Assembly (NCBI GenBank): GCA_044227705.1
Contig: JBGAWE010000127.1
Location: forward strand, 1 to 13,108
DNA: 13,108 nucleotides
Source: JANOQP01 sp044227705
GTDB lineage: Bacteria; Bacteroidota; Bacteroidia; Chitinophagales; Saprospiraceae
Direction of reading: 5' to 3'
Shown here: piece by piece, positions 1 through 6,295 of the stretch
How positions within the stretch are numbered: position 1 is the first letter of the stretch
Layout: each line of letters opens with the position of its first letter
Translations under genes and position numbers: made by a program
The notes under the pieces: model-generated
What the model was told of the DNA's origin: nothing
The model's database searches: none
The model's input: the letters and a program-made list of their open reading frames with translations, nothing else

Positions 1-285
1 TTTTGCCCGGCGGTCTGAACGTCGGCTTGGCGGCGAAGGTACACGGAGAGGGAGGTTGTTGCCCGAAAATTAGCCCCGTCGAGCCACCGAACCGGGCGGC
101 GTCTCTATTTTTGGCCCGACGATTCGTTGCACTTGGGCCGCCTTCTGGTTGGCCCTGTTTCCCTTCCTGAAAATTGATTTCATCCCAGAACACGGGGCGC
201 CCAGGTGCCGTGTGTCGGAATCGGACCGATTGAAGCTTTTGCCCAAAAGTCTTTTGAAACCCCCGCCCGGGAAGGGCGCAGTTCT
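1..285. other. Left-edge stretch with no assignable gene
   Basis: No reading frame here gives a protein I recognise. The three forward frames are short and stop at 16-18, about 68-70 and about 169-176, and the long antisense frame crossing it is a shadow of the transferase gene. It could hold the degraded tail of an upstream gene or a leader for the 286 gene. The only structure I see is the hairpin at 190-213. An AAGGG-like run at about 272-276, 10 bases before the ATG at 286, is at best a weak ribosome binding site. Confidence 0.5.
190..213. repeat. Imperfect hairpin with ACACGG/CCGTGT arms
   Basis: The arms ACACGG (190-195) and CCGTGT (208-213) are perfect complements. Inside them CGCC (198-201) can pair with GGTG (204-207) through one G-T pair, leaving a GG bulge and a CA loop. 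No U-run follows, so it does not look like an intrinsic terminator. The ACACGG/CCGTG core recurs in the intergenic elements at 2884-2981 and 5898-5999, which suggests a shared family of degraded intergenic repeats, but the match is short. Confidence 0.4.
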
Positions 286-1341
286 ATGTACGCAATTATC
301 CTCGGTTTCATCAGCGCGTTCGTCTTGACGTACTTCGCCATCCCCAGCATCATTCGCATCGCGGTGGTGAAACGGCTTTACGACAAGCCCAACGACCGCT
401 CTTCGCACTCCGAAATCGTCCCGCGCCTCGGCGGCATCGGCATTTTCGCGGGTGCCCTTTTCGCCATTTTGATGTGGACGCCGTTCAACGTCTTCGCCGA
501 TTTGCAATACGTCCTCTGCTCGTTCATCATCATTTTTCTCATCGGCGCGAAGGACGACTTGGTTGGTGTCTCGCCGACCAAAAAGCTGATTGGCCAAATC
601 CTCGCTGCGTTCATCCTCGTCTACAAAGCGAACATCCGTATCACCTCTTTTTACGGCGTCCTCGGCGTGAGCGAGCTGCCCGACATGGTCAGTTTCACGC
701 TCTCCGTTTTCACCATCGTGGTCATTGTCAACGCCTTCAACCTCATTGACGGCATCAACGGCCTCGCCGGGAGCATTGGCACCTTGATATGCACCCTGCT
801 CGGATTCTGGTTCTTTTTCATCCACCGCTCGGATTTGGCCGTCGTCGCCTTCTCGCTCGTCGGCTCGCTCATTGCTTTTTTGAACTACAACCTCGCACCG
901 AAGGCGAAAATCTTCATGGGCGACACCGGCTCGATGCTCGTTGGCCTTGTCTGCTCCTTGTTGGCCATCAGCTTCATGGAGCTTGACCACGACCTCGCGG
1001 CCGGGCCTTTCAAGTTCGACGCCGTCCCCGCCATCGCGGTCGCCATCCTGATTTTGCCGCTTTTCGACACGATTCGCGTCTTTTCGACCCGCATTTTGAA
1101 AGGCCGCTCGCCCTTCAGCCCCGACCGGACGCATATACACCACCTCCTCCTCGACTTCGGGATGACGCATTTGCAGGCCACGTTCACCCTTGTCTTGGTC
1201 AATATCCTGTTCATCGGGGCCGTTGTCGCGATGCAGCACATCGGGCCGTTCCGCCTCGTGGTGATTGAGGTCGTAGCTGCCGGACTTTTGACGGCGGTCC
1301 TTTTCCGGCTTGTTTCATTGAAAAAGAAGACTGGCCAATGA
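286..1341 (+). CDS. wecA: Undecaprenyl-phosphate sugar-1-phosphate transferase (WecA/TagO-like, MraY superfamily)
   Basis: This is an integral membrane enzyme of 351 aa that should move a sugar-1-phosphate, probably GlcNAc-1-phosphate, from its UDP donor onto undecaprenyl phosphate, the priming step for surface polysaccharide. The sequence is mostly hydrophobic, with about ten membrane segments. Family motifs appear in order: the Asp pair 'AKDD' (88-91), 'NAFNLIDGINGLA' (149-161), 'FMGDTGS' (210-216), 'LFDTIRV' (259-265) and 'DRTHIHH' (280-286). The last motif favours the WecA/TagO branch over true MraY. I chose ATG 286 because the protein starts there directly with a membrane helix; the frame is open back to GTG 205, but those 27 residues are polar and unlike the family. 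Its end overlaps the next gene by 4 bp, so the two are probably translated together. The symbol is family-level; the exact sugar and polymer cannot be read from sequence. Confidence 0.9.
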   Translation: MYAIILGFISAFVLTYFAIPSIIRIAVVKRLYDKPNDRSSHSEIVPRLGGIGIFAGALFAILMWTPFNVFADLQYVLCSFIIIFLIGAKDDLVGVSPTKKLIGQILAAFILVYKANIRITSFYGVLGVSELPDMVSFTLSVFTIVVIVNAFNLIDGINGLAGSIGTLICTLLGFWFFFIHRSDLAVVAFSLVGSLIAFLNYNLAPKAKIFMGDTGSMLVGLVCSLLAISFMELDHDLAAGPFKFDAVPAIAVAILILPLFDTIRVFSTRILKGRSPFSPDRTHIHHLLLDFGMTHLQATFTLVLVNILFIGAVVAMQHIGPFRLVVIEVVAAGLLTAVLFRLVSLKKKTGQ

Positions 1342-1703
1342 CCAACTGGCTCCTTGTCTTCATTGGCGGCGGGCTGGGCAGCCTCGCCCGATTTGCCGTC
1401 GGCCAGTTATTCGGGAAATACTGGACGGTGTTCCCCTTCGGGACTTTCGCGGCCAATGTCGCGGCCTGTTTCCTGTTCGGCGCGGCGGTTTCTCTTTTCC
1501 AAAAAGGGGTGCTTTCCGATGGCAGCCGCTTGTTCCTGTTGACCGGTTTTTGTGGCGGCTTTTCCACCTTTTCCAGCTTCTCTGGCGAGACAGTCGCCCT
1601 CCTCCACAACAGCCAGCCGGGCATGGCTTTGCTAAATATTGGAGCAAGTTTCGTGGCGTGCCTAATAGCCGTCTGGCTGGGTCTTCGGATGTTTGCGGCC
1701 TGA
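1338..1703 (+). CDS. crcB: Fluoride ion channel CrcB/Fluc
   Basis: This small membrane protein of 121 aa with four hydrophobic segments matches the Fluc family in length and motifs. Family members form dual-topology homodimers that let fluoride leave the cell. Visible signatures are the N-terminal 'GGGLGSLARF' (10-19), the 'GTFAAN' stretch ending in the conserved Asn (N40), and 'GFCGGFSTFSSF' (70-81), which holds the Phe residues and Thr that line the pore in this family. Its ATG lies in an ATGA overlap with the stop codon of the upstream transferase, so translational coupling is likely. I see no fluoride riboswitch directly before it, as expected for an internal operon gene. The functional link with a polysaccharide-priming enzyme is not obvious. 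Confidence 0.93.
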   Translation: MTNWLLVFIGGGLGSLARFAVGQLFGKYWTVFPFGTFAANVAACFLFGAAVSLFQKGVLSDGSRLFLLTGFCGGFSTFSSFSGETVALLHNSQPGMALLNIGASFVACLIAVWLGLRMFAA

Positions 1704-1738
1704 AATCGAGGGCTGGATCCTCCAACCACACAGTCCTC

Positions 1739-1759
1739 ATCCCATCCAATCATCCAATT
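1739..1759. repeat. Two copies of an ATCCAATC 8-mer before prfB
   Basis: ATCCAATC (1744-1751) is followed directly by ATCCAATT (1752-1759) and preceded by a partial unit ATCCC (1739-1743). The same unit recurs in four degenerate copies across the gltX start (4391-4422). It ends 10 bases before the prfB ATG, and the A-rich spacer ACAACAA lies between. Its role is unknown; it could be a remnant of a simple tandem repeat carried at gene junctions. Confidence 0.55.
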
Positions 1760-1769
1760 TCCACAACAA

Positions 1770-2880
1770 ATGACAGCCGAACAGCTGAGAACCTTGCGAG
1801 ACAGGCTCGCCGTCATAAGGGGGTATCTTTGACGTCGCCAGTAGGCGATTAGACCTCCAAGACAAAGAACAGTTGAGCTACGACCCCAATTTCTGGAACG
1901 ATCCCGAGCGCGCGGAGGGCATCATGCGGACCATCAAAATCCACAAAGGCTGGATTGGGACGTATGAAAACCTCGAGCGCGAAGTGGACGACCTCGAAGT
2001 GCTTTTCGATTTCCAAAAAGAGGGGCTTGAGGACGAGGCGACCGTCGATGCTCAATTCAAAAAAACGGACGAGCTGCTCGCCGACACCGAGTTCCGTTCC
2101 ACCCTCAACAAGCCGGAGGACGAGCTCCCTTGCATCCTCACCATCAACGCCGGGGCGGGCGGCACGGAGGCCTGTGACTGGACTTCGATGCTCTACCGGA
2201 TGTACGTCATGTGGGGCGAGAAGCAGGGCTTCAAGCTCAACGAGATTTTCTATCAGGACGGCGACTCGGCGGGCCTCAAGTCGGTCTCGATGGAGGTCAA
2301 CGGCGAGTACGCCTATGGCTACCTGAAAGGCGAGAACGGCGTCCACCGCCTCGTCCGAATCTCGCCGTACAACGCGCAGGGCAAGCGGCAGACCTCCTTT
2401 TCGAGCGTCTTCGTCTACCCCGTCATCGACGACCGCATCGTGGTCGACATAAACCCGGCCGACATCCGAATGGACGTTTTCCGGGCCTCGGGCGCGGGCG
2501 GTCAGCACGTCAACCGGACGGAATCGGCCGTGCGGCTTGTCCACCTCCCGACGGGCATCGTGGCCGAGTGCCAGGCCGAGCGGTCGCAGCACAAGAACCG
2601 CGACACCGCCATGAAGATGCTTCGCTCCCGCATATACGACAAGCTGTTGAAAGAGCAGCAGGCCGAGAAGGACAAAATCGAGGCGGGCAAGACGAAAATA
2701 GAGTGGGGGAGCCAGATTCGCAGCTACGTCCTCGACGACCGCTGGGTGAAAGACCTGCGGACTGGGTACAAGACGCACAACCCCGACGCGGTTTTGAACG
2801 GCGACCTCGACCCGTTCATCAAAGCCTATTTGATGTGGGAAAAGAACCCGGAGGGGATTGCCGTTGAGGATGACGAATAG
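1770..2880 (+). CDS. prfB: Peptide chain release factor 2, made by programmed +1 frameshift
   Basis: RF2 reads UGA and UAA stop codons and triggers release of the finished protein. Translation begins at ATG 1770 and gives 20 codons up to CTT (1827-1829), followed by in-frame TGA (1830-1832). Slipping one base forward gives GAC (1831-1833) and an open frame to 2880, for about 369 aa, close to the 365 aa of E. coli RF2. The joined sequence 'VIRGYLDVASRRLDL' matches the family across the junction. The stop-recognition tripeptide is S-P-Y (198-200) where E. coli has S-P-F. The catalytic GGQ lies at 243-245, with the same 45-residue spacing as in E. coli. The residue matching E. coli position 246 is Ala ('RASGAGGQ'), the common form, not the Thr of K-12. 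A start at TTG 1873 would drop 34 residues and is an artefact. UGA at the shift site provides autoregulation: low RF2 favours shifting. Confidence 0.95.
1818..1833 (+). promoter_or_regulatory. prfB: prfB programmed +1 frameshift site
   Basis: The site reads AGGGGG TAT CTT TGA C: a Shine-Dalgarno-like AGGGGG (1818-1823), a 3-base spacer, the slippery CTT codon (1827-1829), and UGA followed by C, the weak-termination context. This is the same arrangement as in E. coli prfB. A second zero-frame stop, TAG, follows at 1842-1844, so ribosomes that read through UGA without shifting still stop. Confidence 0.95.
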
Positions 2881-2883
2881 GGA

Positions 2884-2981
2884 CGGACAGGACACGGATG
2901 CCGCAGAAAATGCCAGATGAACACTGATTTATTAAGAGAATCCATGTTCACCCGTGCATTTTTGTGCTATCCCTGTTCCCA
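2884..2981. repeat. Long imperfect inverted repeat between prfB and the aminopeptidase gene
   Basis: The core is GAACActGATT (2919-2929) against AATCcaTGTTC (2939-2949), nine of eleven pairs around a 9-base loop. Outside it, GCAGAAAATGC (about 2903-2913) pairs with GCATTTTTGTGC (about 2956-2967), and GGACAGG near 2885 pairs with CCTGTTCC near 2972-2979, with small bulges. The whole intergenic region therefore folds on itself. It contains ACACGG and CCGTG words also seen in the elements at 190-213 and 5898-5999. There is no U-tract and no transposase. It resembles a decayed, REP-like intergenic repeat; any role in ending prfB transcripts or protecting their 3' end is a guess. Confidence 0.6.
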
Positions 2982-3001
2982 ACCAATCCAAAAATCGAAA
3001 C

Positions 3002-4387
3002 ATGATGTTCTCAAAAGAAACATACGCCAATCGCCGAAAGGCATTGATGTCCAAACTCGGCGAATCCCAAATCCTCCTCCCGGGCAACCTCGAGGTGGGG
3101 ATGAACTACCGCGACAACACCTACCGGTGGCGGCAGGACTCGAACTTCCTCTATTACTGCGGCATCGACCAGCCCGGCCTTGCGCTCCTCATGGACGCAA
3201 CAAGCGGGCAGGCATGGCTCGTCGGCGAGGAGATTTCCATCGACCACGTCATCTGGACAGGCCCGCAGCCGACGCTGGCCTCGCTCGCCGAGCGCGTCGG
3301 GCTTGCGGGGGTGATTTCTTTTGAGAAAATGGTGGAGAAACTGACCGGTCGGCCCGCACTTTTCACGCCGCCTTATCGGGAGGACCGGATTTTCCAACTG
3401 TCTAAATGGTTGAAAATCAGGCCTGAACTCGTCTCTAAGAAGTCCTCGAAGGCCCTCTGCCTCGCCATTATCGCGCAGCGTCACCACAAGACGGCGGAGG
3501 AGATTGGGCAGATGGAGGAGGCCCTCGACATCACCCGCGAGATGCACCTCGCCGCCATCCAGGCAACGCGGCCGGGCATGATGGAGCATGAGGTCGTGGC
3601 GAAGGTTTTGGAAAGCATGGCAGCTCGCGGGGCGGAACTTTCCTATCCAATCATCCTATCCGTCAACGGACAGACGCTGCACAACCATTTTCACGGCAAC
3701 CGCATGGCCGACGGGCAAATCGTCCTCGGAGACTTCGGCGCGGAAAACTCGATGCACTACGCGGGCGACATCACGCGCTCCTGGCCGGTCGGCAGGTGTT
3801 TCACGGAGCAGCAGAAGGAGATTTACGAGCTGGTCTTGAAGATGCAGATGGCGGTCATCAAGTCGCTTAAGTCGGGCCTACAATACAAAAAAAGCCATCT
3901 CAAGGCCAACCAAATCATGCTCGACGGGCTGAAATCCATCGGCCTTTTGGAGGGCGACACGAAAGAGATGCTGGCCGAAGGTGTCGGTGGCCTGTTCATG
4001 CCGCACGGCCTCGGCCACGCCATCGGGCTGGATGTACACGACATGGAAGACCTTGATGAAAACCTCGTCGGCTACCGGCCGGGGCTGAAGAGGTCGACGC
4101 AGCTCGGCCTGCGCTCGCTGCGGCTGGCCCGCGAACTGGAAACGGGGATGGTGCTGACGGTCGAGCCGGGCATCTATTTCATCCCCGAACTCATCGAGAA
4201 ATGGCGGGGCGAGGGCAGGTTCAAACAGTGGGTTCGGTACGACCGGCTGGAAAGCTGGAAGTCGTTCGGCGGCATTCGGATTGAGGACAATTGTTTGATT
4301 ACCGAGTCGGGAAGCCGGGTTCTCGGCACCCCGATTCCGAAAACCGTCAAAGAAGTGGAAGCTGAACGGGCGGCGGCGTTCGCCTGA
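3002..4387 (+). CDS. pepP: Xaa-Pro aminopeptidase (M24B family, aminopeptidase P)
   Basis: This cytosolic two-metal peptidase of 461 aa removes an N-terminal residue that precedes proline. An AMP_N-type domain fills roughly residues 1-170 ('MNYRDNTYRWRQDSNFLYY' at 34-52) and the pita-bread catalytic domain follows. The five expected metal ligands are visible: D244 ('LGDFGAE'), D256 ('YAGDITR'), H339 ('PHGLGHAIGLDVHD'), E388 ('LTVEPGI') and E428 ('GIRIEDN'). A catalytic-type His lies in 'LHNHFHGN' (227-233). I chose the ATG at 3002 or the adjacent ATG at 3005 because 'MFSKETYANRR' is how the family usually begins and the A-rich stretch AAAAATCGAAAC precedes it. A GTG at 2954 lies inside the inverted repeat and is unlikely. 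No signal peptide is present. Confidence 0.93.
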   Translation: MMFSKETYANRRKALMSKLGESQILLPGNLEVGMNYRDNTYRWRQDSNFLYYCGIDQPGLALLMDATSGQAWLVGEEISIDHVIWTGPQPTLASLAERVGLAGVISFEKMVEKLTGRPALFTPPYREDRIFQLSKWLKIRPELVSKKSSKALCLAIIAQRHHKTAEEIGQMEEALDITREMHLAAIQATRPGMMEHEVVAKVLESMAARGAELSYPIILSVNGQTLHNHFHGNRMADGQIVLGDFGAENSMHYAGDITRSWPVGRCFTEQQKEIYELVLKMQMAVIKSLKSGLQYKKSHLKANQIMLDGLKSIGLLEGDTKEMLAEGVGGLFMPHGLGHAIGLDVHDMEDLDENLVGYRPGLKRSTQLGLRSLRLARELETGMVLTVEPGIYFIPELIEKWRGEGRFKQWVRYDRLESWKSFGGIRIEDNCLITESGSRVLGTPIPKTVKEVEAERAAAFA

Positions 4388-4390
4388 ACC

Positions 4391-4422
4391 ATCAAATCAT
4401 GCAATCATCCAATCGTCCCATC
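4391..4422. repeat. Four degenerate 8-mers spanning the gltX start codon
   Basis: Read in steps of eight from 4391: ATCAAATC, ATGCAATC, ATCCAATC, GTCCCATC. The gltX ATG (4399) is the first three bases of the second unit, so the repeat contributes codons 1-8 of gltX (M-Q-S-S-N-R-P-I). The same unit occurs before prfB at 1739-1759. Four units with one to three differences each are unlikely by chance, but the array is short. Confidence 0.6.
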
Positions 4423-5925
4423 CGGGTCCGTTTCGCCCCGTCGCCAACCGGCGCGCTGCACATCGGCGGCATCCGCACGGCTCTTTACAACTACCTCTTT
4501 GCGAGAAAGCACGGCGGCCAGTTCATTCTCCGAATCGAGGACACCGACCAGACGCGCTACGTTCCCGGCGCGGAGGACTACATCATCGAATCCCTCCGCT
4601 GGGCGGGGCTTCTGCCCGACGAGGGCGTGGGCTTCGGCGGTGATTTCGGCCCATACCGGCAGAGCGACCGGAAGGCTATTTACGCAGAATACGCCCACAA
4701 GCTGGTCGAAAACGGCCACGCCTACTTCGCATACGACACCCCCGAGCAGCTCGATGCCGCCCGCGCCGCGACCGAGAATTTCACCTACAACTGGAAGACG
4801 CGCGGCCGCTTGGTCAACAGCCTGACACTTTCCGAAGCCGACTGGAAGGCCCGGAACGCGAGCGATGAACCGAGCGTTATCCGCCTTAAAGTGGACCCCG
4901 GCCCGCCGGTCGTCATCAACGATCTGGTGCGCGGCCGGGTGGAAATAGACCCCGCAGAGCTTGACGACAAGGTGCTTTTGAAAGCCGACGGGATGCCGAC
5001 CTACCATCTGGCGAACATCGTCGACGACCACCTCATGCAAATCTCGCACGTCATCCGGGGCGAGGAGTGGCTGCCGAGCACGGCGCACCACGTCCTGCTC
5101 TATCGTGGCTTCGGATGGGAGGAGACGATGCCGAGGTTCTGCCACCTCCCCCTGATTCTCAAACCAGTTGGAAACGGAAAACTGTCGAAGCGCGACGGCG
5201 TGAAGCTCGGGATGCCTGTCTTCCCGCTCGACTGGGTCGGGGCGACGCCAGAAGAGTCTTTCACCGGCTTCAAAGGCGCAGGTTTCTTGCCGGAGGCGAT
5301 GCTCAACTTCCTCGCCCTCCTCGGCTGGAACCCCGGCACGGAGCAGGAGATTTTCTCGATGGAGGAGCTGATTAAGCAGTTTGACATCGAAAAAATATCG
5401 AAATCCGGGGCGCGTTTCGACTTCGAGAAGGCCAAGTGGTTCAACCAAAAATACCTCGCGGCAACGGCCGACGACCGCCTCGCCGCCCTCGTCCAACCGA
5501 TGGCCGAGGCAGCGGGATTCAGGAACGACCTGCCTTTCCTCTCTAAAATGGCTGGGCTGATGAAAGAGCGGGCGACCCTTTTGCCCGATTTCATCCGCGA
5601 CGGCCGCTTCTTTTTCGAGACCATCGAGGAAGTCGACGTGGAAATGGTGGCGAAAAAGTGGAACCCGGTGGTCGCGCAGGTTTTCTCGGACTTCTCGGAA
5701 CAAATGGCGGCCGTCGAGCCTTTCTCGGCCCAGCCGCTTGAAGAATTGGCCAAAAAACTCCTCGCAGAGGCGGGCCTGAAACCGGGGGATGCCTTCCCGC
5801 TCCTCCGCGCCGCGCTCGCCGGGAACATGAAGGGACCGGGGATTTTTGAGACGATGGAGGTTTTGGGCGGAGACGAGGTCCGGTCTCGCCTCGCACGGTT
5901 CAGCTCCCGGTGGCACACGGCTTAG
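4399..5925 (+). CDS. gltX: Glutamyl-tRNA synthetase (class I)
   Basis: This enzyme charges tRNA-Glu with glutamate in the cytosol. At 508 aa it has the normal length for a bacterial GluRS. The class I signatures are clear: 'FAPSPTGALHIGGIRTAL', with the HIGH-type motif HIGG at 21-24, then 'RIEDTD', and the KMSKS-type motif K-L-S-K-R at 261-265. 'GLLPDEG', 'SDRKAIYAEYAHKLVE' and 'HVIRGEEWLPST' are further family blocks, and an all-helical anticodon-binding half follows. The start is fixed by the short lead before 'IRVRFAPSPTG'; no other start codon lies between the ATG and that block. It begins 11 bases after the aminopeptidase stop, so co-transcription is likely. Two oddities: the first codons lie in an 8-mer repeat, and the last nine codons form one arm of an inverted repeat. 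It could be a tRNA-Gln-charging variant; this was not tested. Confidence 0.96.
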   Translation: MQSSNRPIRVRFAPSPTGALHIGGIRTALYNYLFARKHGGQFILRIEDTDQTRYVPGAEDYIIESLRWAGLLPDEGVGFGGDFGPYRQSDRKAIYAEYAHKLVENGHAYFAYDTPEQLDAARAATENFTYNWKTRGRLVNSLTLSEADWKARNASDEPSVIRLKVDPGPPVVINDLVRGRVEIDPAELDDKVLLKADGMPTYHLANIVDDHLMQISHVIRGEEWLPSTAHHVLLYRGFGWEETMPRFCHLPLILKPVGNGKLSKRDGVKLGMPVFPLDWVGATPEESFTGFKGAGFLPEAMLNFLALLGWNPGTEQEIFSMEELIKQFDIEKISKSGARFDFEKAKWFNQKYLAATADDRLAALVQPMAEAAGFRNDLPFLSKMAGLMKERATLLPDFIRDGRFFFETIEEVDVEMVAKKWNPVVAQVFSDFSEQMAAVEPFSAQPLEELAKKLLAEAGLKPGDAFPLLRAALAGNMKGPGIFETMEVLGGDEVRSRLARFSSRWHTA

Positions 5926-5999
5926 ATATAATGGACACGGTTACACACGAAAAAATCCGTGCCCGATCCTTCTAACCTGTGTGCCATCGGGAGCCGAAC
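5898..5999. repeat. Strong imperfect inverted repeat over the 3' end of gltX
   Basis: The left arm (5898-5920) pairs with the right arm (5976-5999) at 21 of 23 positions, with one bulged base. The cores are CTCCCGGTGGCACAC (5904-5918) and GTGTGCCATCGGGAG (5979-5993). Inside is a second stem, GGACACGG (5933-5940) with CCGTGCCC (5957-5964), seven of eight pairs. The left arm codes for the last residues of gltX ('FSSRWHTA'). The transcript could form a cruciform-like or long-stem structure just past the stop codon (5923-5925). No U-tract follows, so a simple intrinsic terminator is doubtful; 3'-end protection or a decayed mobile repeat fit equally well. Confidence 0.7.
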
Positions 6000-6025
6000 A
6001 GGAACAATTCTTGCTGCCAGAAATA

Positions 6026-6217
6026 ATGGAAAAGGACAAAGCCAAAAAGCCTGACCTCTCGGGCCTTCGGATCACCGTCAACGAGCTGGGCGAGATTGTC
6101 CAGAACATCGGGACGGAGCAAATCGTCGAGTTCCTCAACGAGAACACGACCGACCTGAAGCTCAACGAGCACCCCGATTTCCAAAAGACTGCGACCCCCG
6201 AACCGGATGCTAAATGA
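6026..6217 (+). CDS. Small hypothetical protein, 63 aa
   Basis: I do not recognise this protein. It starts 'MEKDKAKKPDLSGLRI', with a lysine-rich head, continues with a segment that could form helix ('NELGEIVQNIGTEQIVEFLN'), and ends in an acidic, proline-containing tail ('TATPEPDAK'). There is no signal peptide, membrane segment or cysteine, so it should be soluble and cytosolic. I chose ATG 6026 because the frame upstream runs through the inverted repeat and the end of gltX and reads as noise; the A-rich GAAATA before the ATG fits the start style of its neighbours. It lies 100 bases after gltX and 78 before the giant surface-protein gene. Balanced codon use and clean composition make a real gene likely, but no function can be stated. 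Confidence 0.65.
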   Translation: MEKDKAKKPDLSGLRITVNELGEIVQNIGTEQIVEFLNENTTDLKLNEHPDFQKTATPEPDAK

Positions 6218-6218
6218 G

Positions 6219-6231
6219 CGGGCAACGCCCG
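6219..6231 (+). terminator. Small GC hairpin after the 63-aa gene
   Basis: CGGGC (6219-6223), loop AAC, GCCCG (6227-6231) forms a 5-bp GC stem one base after the TGA. No U-run follows, so it is a weak candidate for a terminator or mRNA 3' structure. The rest of the gap to 6295 shows no clear Bacteroidota-type promoter (TTG then TA..TTTG). Confidence 0.2.
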
Positions 6232-6295
6232 AACTTGCCCCCTGAAAACCGGAACTTTCAATCCGTCATCCCGTAGAACATTCAAAGTTTTTTGC

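Noticed and set aside
70..1239. Antisense frame of 389 codons at the left edge
   Set aside because: Shadow of the membrane transferase; very charged, with no recognisable domain.
1873..2880. RF2 starting at TTG 1873
   Set aside because: It would lose the N-terminal helix; the upstream ATG plus the canonical frameshift site explains the full protein.
1849..2895. Antisense frame of 348 codons opposite prfB
   Set aside because: Shadow of RF2; no family motif, and the sense strand carries GGQ, SPY and the frameshift site.
2954..3001. GTG start for the aminopeptidase
   Set aside because: The extra 16 residues come from the inverted repeat and are unlike the family; ATG 3002/3005 gives the usual N-terminus.
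4405..5916. Antisense frame of about 500 codons opposite gltX
   Set aside because: It mirrors a clear GluRS with intact motifs; long open antisense frames are expected in GC-rich coding DNA, and its product is a charged, low-information sequence.
5846..6025. Longer version of the 63-aa protein beginning inside gltX
   Set aside because: It would be coded by the gltX end and the inverted repeat in another frame; ATG 6026 is the sensible start.
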